In this document: positions 25,291-33,496 of the stretch, one piece after another | Position numbering within the stretch: the stretch's first letter is position 1 | Layout of the letters: each line of letters starts with the position of its first letter | NCBI GenBank assembly: GCA_947488615.1 | Contig: CANKZU010000004.1 | Location: 186,001-250,000 of the forward strand | Length of the DNA: 64,000 nucleotides | Source: an uncultured Aurantimonas sp. | GTDB taxonomy: Bacteria > Pseudomonadota > Alphaproteobacteria > Rhizobiales > Rhizobiaceae | Direction of reading: 5' to 3' | The notes under the pieces: generated by a model | Databases searched by the model: none | What the model was told of the DNA's origin: nothing | The model's input: the letters and a program-made list of their open reading frames with translations, nothing else | Program-made: the position numbers and the translations under genes

Positions 25291-25895
25291 GGCCGCTCCC
25301 AACACGATTGTGGGCCTTCGGCCGCACCCCTCATCCGGCCCTCCGGGCCACCTTCTCCCCCTTGGGGAGAAGAACATGCCGGCGGTTCCCGCGTCCCCTT
25401 CGCGTCGGCCGGGGCCGGACAGGGCGCCATTCCTCTCCCGCCTGCGGGAGAGGGTGGACGCGCGGCGGCAGCCGAGCGGACGGGTGAGGGCCCGCCGTCA
25501 CTCGGCCAAAATCGAAGGCCGTGCAAAAACCCGGCGCCATCGCCGCGTTCGGTGATCCTGCCCTGAAGGACGTCCAGGATGGTCTGGCAGACCGCGTTGC
25601 GCTCCCTGAGAACTTCCTCGTTCCAGAACCTGAGAACTGCATAGTTCTTCGCGTTGAGGTATCGCGTGCGCCGCCCGTCGGTCGACGACATGGCGTGCTG
25701 ACTGCCGTCGAGTTCGATGACGAGGCCCTCGGAGCGGCAGGCGAAATCAACGATGAAGCGGCCGATCGGATACTGGCGCACAAATTTGAAGCCGTTGAGG
25801 CGACCGTTTCGCAACTCGTACCACAGTCGGTATTCGGCGTCGGTTTCGTTGCGTCGCAGTGTTCGGGCGCGCTTGGTGCGAACAGAGCAGGTCAT
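25287..25895 (-). CDS. DUF559 protein, Vsr-like/PD-(D/E)XK nuclease fold, with repeat-encoded tail
   Basis: Residues 1-115 or so are a complete DUF559 domain: ARTLRRNETDAEYRLWYELR, then RQYPIGRFIVDFACRSEGLV with Asp50, and the IELDGSQH motif (Glu61, Asp63, His67). These match the endonuclease-like fold shared with Vsr, although DUF559 activity is generally unproven. Residues from about 120 to 202 are encoded by repeat copy A and are Pro/Gly/Arg-rich, so they are probably not a selected domain. The frame runs to the ATG of the next permease. The gene is inserted between the ATPase and permease genes of one ABC operon. Confidence 0.85.
   Translation of the reverse strand: MTCSVRTKRARTLRRNETDAEYRLWYELRNGRLNGFKFVRQYPIGRFIVDFACRSEGLVIELDGSQHAMSSTDGRRTRYLNAKNYAVLRFWNEEVLRERNAVCQTILDVLQGRITERGDGAGFLHGLRFWPSDGGPSPVRSAAAARPPSPAGGRGMAPCPAPADAKGTREPPACSSPQGGEGGPEGRMRGAAEGPQSCWERP
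25313..25490 (-). repeat. Intergenic mosaic repeat, copy A
   Basis: This roughly 178-base segment is closely similar to 25933-26104 in the same orientation. Shared blocks include GGCCTTCGGCCGC at the edge, CTTCTCCCCCTTGGGGAGAAG, GGCGGTTCCCGCGTCC, GTCGGCCGGGGCC and GGGTGAGGG at the far end. It contains small inverted repeats (the CTTCTCCCC/GGGGAGAAG pair; GGCCCTCCGGGCC). It is read through as the C-terminal extension of the DUF559 frame. Confidence 0.9.
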
Positions 25896-25932
25896 TGGCG
25901 CTTTCCGCAGCTTTCCGATTCACGAAAAGACA

Positions 25933-26104
25933 GGCCTTCGGCCGCCCCCCTCATCCGGCCCTCCGGGCCACCTTCTCCCCCTTGGGGAGAAGAACACGCC
26001 GGCGGTTCCCGCGTCCCTTTTGCGTCGGCCGGGGCCAGACAGGGCGCCATTCCTCGCCCCGGCGGGAAGAGGGTGGCCGGCGCAAAGCGCAGGCCGGGTG
26101 AGGG
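25933..26104 (-). repeat. Intergenic mosaic repeat, copy B
   Basis: This is the second copy of the 25313-25490 repeat, in direct orientation. It begins 38 bases upstream of the DUF559 start and ends 16 bases before the stop of the ABC ATPase gene. It differs from copy A mainly in the last 60 bases, where short segments are replaced. Confidence 0.9.
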
Positions 26105-26120
26105 TTGCGTCACACTCCCC

Positions 26121-26948
26121 TCAATCATAGCCGTGCCCTGCCCTGAGACCCTCGCGGACGCGGTGGGCGATCTCCAGAAACTCCGGCGTGTCGCGGATTT
26201 CCAGCGGCCGATCGGGGCCGAGATCGCAATCGATCACCTCGTGGATGCGGCCGGGCCGCGGGCTCATCACGACGATGCGGGTCGACAAAAACACCGCCTC
26301 GGGGATCGAGTGGGTGACGAAGACCACGGTCTTTTTGGTCTTTGCCCAGAGCTTCAACAGCTCCTCGTTGAGATGGTCGCGAACGATCTCATCGAGCGCG
26401 CCGAAGGGCTCGTCCATCAACAAGAGATCCGGGTCGAAGGACAGGGCGCGCGCGATCGAGGCGCGCTGCTGCATGCCTCCCGATAACTGCCACGGAAATT
26501 TCCCGCCGAAGCCGGACAGCCCGACAAGCTCGAGATTGCTCTCGATCCGCCGCTTCCGTTCGGCCTTGTCGAAGCCCATGATCTCCAGCGGCAGCGCGAT
26601 GTTCTTCTCGATGGTTCGCCAGGGATAGAGCGCCGCCGCCTGGAACACATAGCCATAGGCGCGCGCCTGCCGCGCCTGATCGGGCGTCATGCCGTTGACC
26701 GAGATCGTGCCGCCGGTCGGCTGTTCCAGATCGGCGATGACCCTGAGCAGCGTGGTCTTGCCGCAGCCGGACGGGCCGATGAAGGAGACGAACTCGCCCT
26801 TGAAGATGTCGAGATCGATCGACGACAGGGCATGGACGGGAGTGTCGGCCGTCTCGAAGACGAGGTCGAGATTGCGGGCGGCGATGACGGGCGCGGCTGA
26901 AACGGCGCCGGGCGCTTGCGCGGCAGGCATGGCAGCGGCCTCAGACAT
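26121..26948 (-). CDS. ABC transporter ATP-binding protein of the pyrimidine-linked importer
   Basis: A 275-residue ATPase of the nitrate/sulfonate/taurine-type family. Walker A GPSGCGKTT is at about residues 58-66, the signature is LSGGMQQRASIARAL, Walker B is LLLMDEPFGALDE, and the switch His is in VFVTHSI. A strong AAGGAGGG precedes the ATG at 26948. It is the first gene of its operon; the cognate permeases and binding protein lie beyond the DUF559/repeat insertion. Confidence 0.93.
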   Translation of the reverse strand: MSEAAAMPAAQAPGAVSAAPVIAARNLDLVFETADTPVHALSSIDLDIFKGEFVSFIGPSGCGKTTLLRVIADLEQPTGGTISVNGMTPDQARQARAYGYVFQAAALYPWRTIEKNIALPLEIMGFDKAERKRRIESNLELVGLSGFGGKFPWQLSGGMQQRASIARALSFDPDLLLMDEPFGALDEIVRDHLNEELLKLWAKTKKTVVFVTHSIPEAVFLSTRIVVMSPRPGRIHEVIDCDLGPDRPLEIRDTPEFLEIAHRVREGLRAGHGYD

Positions 26949-27091
26949 CGGACGCCCTCCTTGGAACAGACACTCTCACGAACGCCGTGCCACCCCGACC
27001 TCCGTCGTGCCGTGGGCGAAAGAGTGGGCTATGATGGCGCATGGAACATGCTGCGGCCGGGCGATCCGGCATCAAGCAGGGAGTGACGAAG

Positions 27092-27505
27092 ATGGATGAA
27101 GTCAGCGAACGCGACTGCGCCCTGATCCGGCCGGACGCAACATACGAGGGCAAGCAGGGCTTCCAGTATCTCGCAGGCATCTCGGCCGAGAGCGCCGGCT
27201 CAAAAGGCATCTGCATGCACCTTCTGACGGTTCCGCCCGGCGGTCGTGCCAAGGCGCATCTCCACGAAGGCCACGAGACCGCGATCTATGTCATCAGCGG
27301 CGCCGTCGAGACCTTCTATGGCAAGCGGCTGGAAAAGCGGGCTGTGACCAAGGCCGGTGACCTGTTTTACATTCCGGCGGGGGTGCCGCACCTGCCGATG
27401 AACAGGGGAACCGAGCCCTGCGTCGCGGTGATCGCCCGGACCGATCCGAACGAGCAGGAGAGCGTCGTCCTGAGGCCCGACCTCGAAGCGCTGGTGCCAG
27501 CGTGA
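27092..27505 (+). CDS. Cupin-domain protein
   Basis: A 137-residue single-domain cupin from the ATG at 27092, which follows GGGAGTGACGAAG. The first cupin motif is HLHEGHETAIYVISGAVE (two His and a Glu in metal-ligand positions). The second is AGDLFYIPAGVPHLPMN. No reaction can be assigned. It sits alone on the plus strand between the ABC operon and the dihydropyrimidinase operon, suggesting a role with pyrimidine or ureide metabolites, but this is only context. Confidence 0.85.
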   Translation: MDEVSERDCALIRPDATYEGKQGFQYLAGISAESAGSKGICMHLLTVPPGGRAKAHLHEGHETAIYVISGAVETFYGKRLEKRAVTKAGDLFYIPAGVPHLPMNRGTEPCVAVIARTDPNEQESVVLRPDLEALVPA

Positions 27506-27559
27506 GGCGCGCCTGATAGGATTCGTCGGGACGATCAAAGACAGCGTCTGGACCACGGT

Positions 27560-29008
27560 TCAGACTCCCGCCGGGATGCCCGACCGCTCCACCTTGCGCG
27601 GGGCGGTGAGTTCCTTCCAGGTCGACAGTGCCTTGTTGACCGGCGCGTTGGCGGGCCGCTCGACGAAGCGGCCGTCGCCGGTCTCGGCGCGCACATCGCC
27701 CTCCTTGTAGGCGAGCCGGCCGCGCGAAAAACTCATCACCGGCAGGCCGGTCACCTCGATGCCCTCGAAGACGTTGTATTCGATCGCCGATTTCTGGGTC
27801 CTGGCCGAGATCGTCTTGGTCGCGGCCGGGTCGAAGACGATGATGTCGGCGTCGGCGCCGGGCAGGATCGCGCCTTTCTTCGGATAGATGTTGAGGATTT
27901 TGGCGATGTTCGTCGAGGTGACGGCGACGAACTCGTTCATGGTCAAACGGCCAGTTCTGACACCCCTGGTCCACAGCACCGGCAGCCGGTCCTCGAGGCC
28001 CCCGGTGCCGTTCGGGATCTTGGTGAAATCCCCGACGCCCATGCGCTTCTGCTCGCTCGAAAAGGCGCAATGGTCGGTGGCGACGACCTGGAGCGAGCCT
28101 GCGGCAAGCCCGGCCCATAGCGAATCCTGGTGCAGCTTGTTGCGGAAGGGCGGCGACATCACACGGCGGGCGGCATAGTCCCAGTCGGGGTTGAAATACT
28201 CGCTCTCGTCGAGGGTGAGGTGCTGGATCAACGGCTCGCCGAAGACCCGCATCCCCTTTTGCCGCGCCCGGCGGATCGCCTCATGGGCCTGTTCGCAGGA
28301 GGTGTGGACGACATAAAGCGGCACGCCGGCCTGGTCGGCGATCATGATCGCCCGGTTGACCGCCTCGCCCTCGACCTCGGGCGGGCGCGAATAGGCGTGG
28401 CCCTCCGGCCCGTTGTTGCCCTCCGCCATGAGTTTTTGCTGCAGGAAGGCGACGACATCGCCGTTCTCGGCGTGGACCAGCGGCATCGCGCCGATCTCGG
28501 CGCAGCGCGAGAACGAGGCGAACATCTCGTCGTCATTCACCATCAGCGCGCCTTTGTAGGCCATGAAGTGCTTAAAGGTGTTGATACCGCGCTCGACCAC
28601 CTTGGGCATCTCGTCGAAGACCTGTTCGCCCCACCAGGTGATCGCCATGTGGAAGGAGTAGTCGGTACGCGCCTTGCCGGCCTTCTGGTACCAGGCCTGC
28701 AGCGCGTCGATCAGCCCCTGCCCCGGCCCCGGCAGGCAGAAATCCACCGTCATCGTGGTGCCACCGGCCAGCGCCGCCGCCGTGCCGCTATCGAAATCGT
28801 CGGCCGAATGGGTGCCCATGAAGGGCATCTCCATATGGGTGTGCGGATCGATGCCGCCCGGCATGACATAGGCGCCGGAGGCGTCGATCACCTCGTCGCC
28901 GGAAAGGTCGGGCCCGACATCGACGATGATCTCGCCGTCGATCAGGACGTCGGCCTTCCAGGTGCGGTCGGCGGTGACGACAGTTCCGTTCTTGATGACG
29001 ATGGTCAT
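27560..29008 (-). CDS. hydA: Dihydropyrimidinase (D-hydantoinase family)
   Basis: A 482-residue cyclic amidohydrolase that opens dihydrouracil/dihydrothymine to N-carbamoyl-beta-amino acids. Metal-centre residues are visible: HTH in GGIDPHTHMEMPF, the carboxylated Lys in NTFKHFMAYKGAL, His in PLVHAENGD, His in YVVHTSCEQ and Asp in VATDHCAFS. It is the second step of the reductive pathway after PreTA. Its ATG overlaps the mazF stop as ATGA, so it is the last gene of the aminotransferase-amidohydrolase-mazE-mazF-hydA unit. Confidence 0.95.
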   Translation of the reverse strand: MTIVIKNGTVVTADRTWKADVLIDGEIIVDVGPDLSGDEVIDASGAYVMPGGIDPHTHMEMPFMGTHSADDFDSGTAAALAGGTTMTVDFCLPGPGQGLIDALQAWYQKAGKARTDYSFHMAITWWGEQVFDEMPKVVERGINTFKHFMAYKGALMVNDDEMFASFSRCAEIGAMPLVHAENGDVVAFLQQKLMAEGNNGPEGHAYSRPPEVEGEAVNRAIMIADQAGVPLYVVHTSCEQAHEAIRRARQKGMRVFGEPLIQHLTLDESEYFNPDWDYAARRVMSPPFRNKLHQDSLWAGLAAGSLQVVATDHCAFSSEQKRMGVGDFTKIPNGTGGLEDRLPVLWTRGVRTGRLTMNEFVAVTSTNIAKILNIYPKKGAILPGADADIIVFDPAATKTISARTQKSAIEYNVFEGIEVTGLPVMSFSRGRLAYKEGDVRAETGDGRFVERPANAPVNKALSTWKELTAPRKVERSGIPAGV

Positions 29009-29370
29009 TGAGCCCCTCCAATCTTCGAGAAATTTGTCAGTGCTCGCCCGAGCCCCAGAACGGTCAGAAGGGCGAGATCGATCAATTGCATTTCGTCATC
29101 GTCCAGATGGCCGATAATTTTGCCGATTTCGCGCGGCAGCGCACCTGTGATGCGATCGACCATGGCTTGAGAAGCAACGCGAAGTCCGCTGGCTTTCGAG
29201 GGTTCGATCAGCGGCCGGATGATCGAAGTCTGCACAAGATCGCTCGTCAGTGGACACACAAGAACTGGGTGACCTCCTCTAATCAAAGCGGTCGTTTGAA
29301 CGATAATACCGGGTCTCGGCTTTGCGGCCGGCCCTCGTGTGGAAATTGTGAAAACGTCGCCCCGCTTCAC
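29005..29370 (-). CDS. mazF: MazF/PemK-type mRNA interferase toxin
   Basis: A 121-residue protein with the MazF core: MKRGDVFTISTRG at the N-terminus, KPRPGIIVQTTALI, then HPVLVCPLTSDLV and ASQAMVDRITGALP. MazF toxins cut single-stranded RNA. The start overlaps the MazE-like stop and the stop overlaps the hydA start, both as ATGA. The toxin is therefore embedded and translationally coupled inside a catabolic operon. The C-terminal 15 or so residues (RALTNFSKIGGAQ) go slightly beyond the core. Confidence 0.9.
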   Translation of the reverse strand: MKRGDVFTISTRGPAAKPRPGIIVQTTALIRGGHPVLVCPLTSDLVQTSIIRPLIEPSKASGLRVASQAMVDRITGALPREIGKIIGHLDDDEMQLIDLALLTVLGLGRALTNFSKIGGAQ

Positions 29371-29588
29371 GGTGCGACATCATCCCAAAGATCACCACGA
29401 ACTTGCCGAACCCAATCATCGATGTCCGGATCGCGCGCATCCGCTTCCGCAATCGCATCCATTTCGCGACGTATCTGCTCCTTGAACTCGGGACTATCCC
29501 AATCAGGCACCCAGACTTCCACAGGCACGAAGCCTCTCGCGCGAAGATCGGCGCGCTGCTCTTCGGTCAGTTCCTTCGGCCTTCCCAT
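29367..29588 (-). CDS. mazE: MazE-family antitoxin (DUF3018-like)
   Basis: A 73-residue acidic protein beginning MGRPKELTEEQRADLRARGF and continuing VPVEVWVPDWDSPEF. This is the layout of short antitoxins placed just before mazF. The C-terminus is acidic and probably wraps the toxin. A good GGAGG precedes the ATG. It starts 33 bases after the amidohydrolase stop, so it is probably cotranscribed with it. Pairing with MazF is inferred from the overlap. Confidence 0.85.
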   Translation of the reverse strand: MGRPKELTEEQRADLRARGFVPVEVWVPDWDSPEFKEQIRREMDAIAEADARDPDIDDWVRQVRGDLWDDVAP

Positions 29589-29621
29589 TGCGACCTCCTG
29601 AAGATGCCCGTCGGCCCGATT

Positions 29622-30869
29622 CTACTCCACGATCCCGGCCGTCTCCACCACGGCGTGGAACAAGGCATTCGCCCCCGCCGTCGCCCATTCCTTCGAAATC
29701 TCCTCGGCCTCGTTGTGCGACAGGCCGCCGACGCAGGGGCACATCACCATCGCCGTCGGCGCGACGCGGTTGATCCAGCAGGCGTCGTGGCCGGCGCCGG
29801 ACACGATGTTCCTGTGCGAATAACCAAGGCGTTCCGCGGCGTCGCGGACGGCCTTGACGCAATCCGCGTCGAAGGTGACAGGGTCGAAATGCCCGACCTC
29901 GTCGACCGCGGCGCCGATGTCGAGCGCTTCGGCAATCGTGTCGATGCCGTCCTCGATGCGCTCACGCATGGTGTCGAGCGTCTGCTTCGACGGCGAGCGG
30001 ATGTCGATGGTGAAGACGGCGCGACCGGGAATAATGTTGCGCGAGTTCGGATAGATCTCGACATGGCCGATCGCGCCGACGGCGTTCGGCTGGTAGTCCA
30101 TCGCCACCTCGTGGACGAGCTCGGTGATCCGCGCCATCCCGAGCCCGGCATTGCGGCGTTTCGGCATCGGCGTCGAGCCGGTGTGGCTCTCGCGGCCGGT
30201 CAGCGTTACCTGCAGCCAGTAGAGCCCCTGCCCGTGGGTGACGACGCCGATGTCAATTCCCTCGTCTTCGAGGATCGGCCCCTGCTCGATATGCAGCTCG
30301 AAGAACGCCTTCATCTTGCGCGAGCCGACCGGCTCCTCGCCCTCCCAACCGATCCGCTTCAGCTCGTCACCGAAGCGCTTGCCGGCGGAATCCTCGCGGT
30401 CCTTCGCCCAGGCCTCGTCATGGACGCCGGCGAAGACGCCCGACGCCAGCATCGCCGGGGCGAAGCGGGTGCCCTCCTCGTTGGTCCAGTTGGTAACGAC
30501 GATCGGGTGCTTCGTCTGGATGTTGAGGTCGTTCAGCGTGCGGACCAGTTCCAGCGCGCCAAGGACGCCGAGGACGCCATCATATTTGCCGCCGGTCGGC
30601 TGGGTGTCGAGATGGCTGCCGACACAGACCGGCAGCGCGTCCGGGTCGGTGCCCTCGCGCCGTGCGAACATGTTGCCCATGGAATCGACGCCCATCGTCA
30701 GTCCGGCCGCCTCGCACCAGGACTGGAAAAGGTGTCGTCCCTCGCCATCGGCATCGGTCAGCGTCTGGCGGTTGTTGCCGCCAGCGATGCCGGGGCCGAT
30801 CTTCGCCATCTCCATGATCGAATCCCAGAGCCGGTCGCCGTTGATCTGGAGGTTGGAAGCAAGGCTCAT
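29622..30869 (-). CDS. Zn-dependent M20-type amidohydrolase, probable N-carbamoyl-beta-alanine amidohydrolase
   Basis: A 415-residue hydrolase of the beta-ureidopropionase/L-carbamoylase family. Metal and substrate motifs are visible: VGSHLDTQPTGGKYDGVLGV, WTNEEGTRF, FFELHIEQGP, the dimer-domain GRESHTGSTPMPKRRNA, and SGAGHDA. It would remove the carbamoyl group from N-carbamoyl-beta-alanine, releasing ammonia and CO2, the third step of reductive pyrimidine breakdown. I chose ATG 30869, behind GAGGGATTCC, over ATG 30881. A different N-carbamoyl substrate cannot be excluded. Confidence 0.9.
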   Translation of the reverse strand: MSLASNLQINGDRLWDSIMEMAKIGPGIAGGNNRQTLTDADGEGRHLFQSWCEAAGLTMGVDSMGNMFARREGTDPDALPVCVGSHLDTQPTGGKYDGVLGVLGALELVRTLNDLNIQTKHPIVVTNWTNEEGTRFAPAMLASGVFAGVHDEAWAKDREDSAGKRFGDELKRIGWEGEEPVGSRKMKAFFELHIEQGPILEDEGIDIGVVTHGQGLYWLQVTLTGRESHTGSTPMPKRRNAGLGMARITELVHEVAMDYQPNAVGAIGHVEIYPNSRNIIPGRAVFTIDIRSPSKQTLDTMRERIEDGIDTIAEALDIGAAVDEVGHFDPVTFDADCVKAVRDAAERLGYSHRNIVSGAGHDACWINRVAPTAMVMCPCVGGLSHNEAEEISKEWATAGANALFHAVVETAGIVE

Positions 30870-30910
30870 GGAATCCCTCATGTCTGGTCTTCAGCGACGG
30901 GTGGCGGTGG

Positions 30911-32239
30911 TCAGTCGAGGCTCGTCAGGATTGTGCGCAGGCTCTCGACGATCTCGCCGATCTGATCCTCGGAAATCATCAGCGGCGGCGACAGCGCGAT
31001 GATATCGCCGGTGGTGCGGATCAAAAGCCCCGCCTCATAGGCCTTGAGGAAAGCCGAGAAAGCCCGCCTGGTCGGCTCGCCGGCGATCGGATCGAGCTCG
31101 ATCGCCGCGATCAGGCCGATGGTGCGGATGTCGATGACGTGCCTCTCGCCCTTCAGCGAATGGATCGCGTCGGCCCAGACCGGCTCCAGCGCATTCGCTC
31201 GCTCGAACAGCCCGTCTTCCTTGTAGGTCTCGATGGTTGCCAGACCCGCCGCGGCGGCGATCGGGTTGCCCGAATAGGTGTAGCCGTGGGCGAACTCGAT
31301 CAGATGCTCGGCGCCGCTCATGAAGGCGTCGTAAATCGCGTCCTTCACATAAACAGCGCCCATCGGGATGACGCCGTTGGTCAGGCCCTTGGCAGTCACC
31401 ATGATGTCCGGCGTCACGCCGAAATAATCGGCGGCGAAGGCCGCGCCCATGCGGCCGTATCCGGTGATGACCTCGTCGAAGATCAGCAAGATGCCGTGCT
31501 GGTCGCAGATCTCGCGCAGGCGCTTGAGATAGCCCTTCGGCGGCGGCAGCACGCCGGTCGAGCCGGCCACCGGCTCGACGATGACGGCGGCGATGGTCGA
31601 GGGATCGTGCAGCGTCGCGATCCGGACCAGATCCTCCGCGAGCTCGGCGCCATGCTTGGTTTCACCCCGGGAATATCCGTTGCGCTCGGGGTCGTGGGTA
31701 TGGCGCATATGGTCGACGCCGGTCAGAAGCGTGCCGAACATCTTGCGGTTGCCGACGATGCCGCCGACCGAAATGCCACCGAAATTGACCCCGTGATAGC
31801 CGCGCTCGCGCCCGATCAGGCGAAACCGCGCGCCATCGCCCTTGGCGCGGTGATAGGCGAGCGCGATCTTCAGCGCCGTTTCGACCGACTCGGAGCCGGA
31901 ATTCGTGAAGAACACATGGTCGAGGCCGGTGGGGGCGATGGCCGCCAGCTTCGAGGCCAGTTCGAAGGCCTTGGGATGGCCCATCTGAAAGGCCGGCGCA
32001 TAATCGAGTTCGGCCGCCTGGCGCTGGATCGCCTCGGTGATCTTCGGCCGGCAATGGCCGGCATTGACGCACCAGAGCCCTGCGGTGCCGTCCAGCACCT
32101 GACGGCCGTCGGACGTCGTATAGTGCATGTCCTTGGCGGCGACGAACAGACGCGGCGCCTGCTTGAACTGCCGGTTCGCCGTAAACGGCATCCAGAAGGC
32201 TTCGAGATTGTTGGGGACGATCGTCGCGTGTTCGTTCAT
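30911..32239 (-). CDS. Class III aminotransferase, probable beta-alanine--pyruvate transaminase
   Basis: A 442-residue PLP enzyme of the omega-amino-acid family. It has NSGSESVETALKIALAYHRA, the HGVNFGGISVGGI segment, FDEVITGYGRMG and the PLP lysine in VTAKGLTNG. In this operon it would convert beta-alanine (or 3-aminoisobutyrate) to the semialdehyde, the step after carbamoyl removal. The ATG at 32239 follows GAGGGGCAAGCCG. It is the first gene of the catabolic operon, and the RutR-like box at 32292-32307 sits 53 bases upstream. Confidence 0.9.
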   Translation of the reverse strand: MNEHATIVPNNLEAFWMPFTANRQFKQAPRLFVAAKDMHYTTSDGRQVLDGTAGLWCVNAGHCRPKITEAIQRQAAELDYAPAFQMGHPKAFELASKLAAIAPTGLDHVFFTNSGSESVETALKIALAYHRAKGDGARFRLIGRERGYHGVNFGGISVGGIVGNRKMFGTLLTGVDHMRHTHDPERNGYSRGETKHGAELAEDLVRIATLHDPSTIAAVIVEPVAGSTGVLPPPKGYLKRLREICDQHGILLIFDEVITGYGRMGAAFAADYFGVTPDIMVTAKGLTNGVIPMGAVYVKDAIYDAFMSGAEHLIEFAHGYTYSGNPIAAAAGLATIETYKEDGLFERANALEPVWADAIHSLKGERHVIDIRTIGLIAAIELDPIAGEPTRRAFSAFLKAYEAGLLIRTTGDIIALSPPLMISEDQIGEIVESLRTILTSLD

Positions 32240-32291
32240 CGGCTTGCCCCTCGCGAAGCGACGATCCATCTATGGAAAGGCGCCAGAAATC

Positions 32292-32307
32292 TTGACTAAA
32301 TGGTCAA
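32292..32307. promoter_or_regulatory. RutR-type operator between the catabolic operon and its regulator
   Basis: TTGACTAAATGGTCAA matches the known RutR consensus TTGACCA-NN-TGGTCAA at 13 of 14 fixed positions. It lies in the divergent spacer (32240-32386) between the aminotransferase gene and the TetR gene, so it could control both. Confidence 0.8.
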
Positions 32308-32386
32308 AATGGAGGCTAGAAGGTCGCCTGGAACGGGTCAAGCGACTTCGCCGCGAAACCGATAAGCGGCAGGGGACGGCGATCGC

Positions 32387-33082
32387 ATGAAGGGAGGACG
32401 ACAGTTCTTGGACGCCACGGTCCCTCCACCGCATTCGGGCGCCGGCGTCGAGGACGGCGACCGGCAGCCCACCCGCATTCAGGCGCTCAACCGCGAGATC
32501 ATCCTGGAAGCAGCCCTGGAGGTCTTCTCGGTCCACGGGTTCCGCGGCTCGACGGTCGACCAGATCGCCGCCCACGCAGCGATGTCCAAGCCCAATCTCC
32601 TTTATTACTTCCGGCGCAAGCAGGACATCTACCGCGCCGTGCTCGAGCGTACGCTACGCGACTGGCTGGTGCCGCTGGCCGCGATCGATCCGGCCGGCGA
32701 TCCGGTCGAGGAACTGCGTCGTTACATTACCGAGAAGCTGCGGATGGTTGCCGAGAAACCAGCCGCTTCGCGCCTCTTCGCCAACGAGATCCTGGCCGGC
32801 GCGCCGGTAATGGGCGACTTCCTGGAGACCACGCTGAAAGAGCTGGTCGACGAAAAGGCCGGAATCATCCTCGAATGGGTGCGCAGGGGGCAACTGGCGC
32901 CGGTCGACCCCCACCATCTCATCTTCATGATCTGGGCGACGACGCAGCATTACGCCGACTTCGATGTTCAGATTCGCGCCGTGATGGGCGAGCGGGTCGA
33001 CCGGCCCGGCTTCCGCGAGCAGGCCGCGCAGGCAGTTCTGACTTTGGTGCTCAACGGCTTGAAGCCGAGGCCGGTTGCCTAA
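32387..33082 (+). CDS. TetR-family regulator, RutR-like
   Basis: A 231-residue regulator. The N-terminal helix-turn-helix is in ILEAALEVFSVHGFRGSTVD and AAMSKPNLLYYFRRKQDIYR (about residues 38-85). A long RutR-type C-terminal domain includes FANEILAGAPVMGDFLETTL. RutR senses uracil/thymine and controls pyrimidine genes. The divergent placement and the matching operator support that role here. An N-terminal extension of about 30 residues is Pro/Gly-rich; a GTG or ATG further in could be the real start. Confidence 0.88.
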   Translation: MKGGRQFLDATVPPPHSGAGVEDGDRQPTRIQALNREIILEAALEVFSVHGFRGSTVDQIAAHAAMSKPNLLYYFRRKQDIYRAVLERTLRDWLVPLAAIDPAGDPVEELRRYITEKLRMVAEKPAASRLFANEILAGAPVMGDFLETTLKELVDEKAGIILEWVRRGQLAPVDPHHLIFMIWATTQHYADFDVQIRAVMGERVDRPGFREQAAQAVLTLVLNGLKPRPVA

Positions 33083-33145
33083 CAGGCGTCTTCGGCCCAT
33101 GATCGCCAGCGCCGGTGGGCACCGGCACGCAGGGAGATCCAACTC

Positions 33146-33454
33146 GTGGCCAAGCTGATCGCGCTTTACAAGCACCCGAAGGACCCGGCGGCTTTCGACG
33201 CTCATTACACGTCGACCCACGCGCCGCTCGCCAAGACGATTCCGGGGCTGAGGCACTACGATGTCAGCGACGGCAAGGTCGCCGGCCCCGGCGGCGATAC
33301 CGGATATCACCTGGTGGCGACGCTGACCTTCGATTCAATGGCCGATATCGAAGCGGGGCTCGCTTCCTCCGAGGGACAAGCCACGGCGGCCGATCTCGGC
33401 AATTTCGCCGACGGCGGCGTCGAACTGCTCATGTTCGACACCAGGAACCTCTGA
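33146..33454 (+). CDS. EthD-family small protein
   Basis: A 102-residue ferredoxin-like-fold protein starting at GTG 33146 behind AGGGAGATCC. EthD hallmarks are LIALYKHPKDPAAFDAHYTS and HAPLAKTIPGLRHYDV. Members are auxiliary proteins or small dehydratase/reductase-like enzymes of unclear reaction. It follows the RutR-like gene by 63 bases on the same strand, so it may belong to the same transcript. Confidence 0.82.
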   Translation: MAKLIALYKHPKDPAAFDAHYTSTHAPLAKTIPGLRHYDVSDGKVAGPGGDTGYHLVATLTFDSMADIEAGLASSEGQATAADLGNFADGGVELLMFDTRNL

Positions 33455-33496
33455 CGGCTCAAAGACCGACAAATCGTGCGCGCTGCTGCGGCGGCC

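Larger units (their letters stand above)
25313..26104. mobile_element. Candidate insertion: DUF559 gene between two direct repeats
   Basis: Copy A (25313-25490), the DUF559 domain and copy B (25933-26104) form a block of about 790 bases. It splits an ABC transporter operon between its ATPase and permease genes without breaking either frame. There is no transposase and I see no clear target duplication, so mobility is inferred only from the flanking repeats and the odd position. Confidence 0.4.

Noticed and set aside
23372..25327. A 651-residue fused permease reading
   Set aside because: Only the last 324 codons are the permease. The first part is the wrong frame of the second permease gene; the GTGA overlap at 24346 gives the real start.
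25313..26104. A CRISPR array or classic insertion sequence
   Set aside because: There are only two long repeats without regular short spacers, and no transposase is present.
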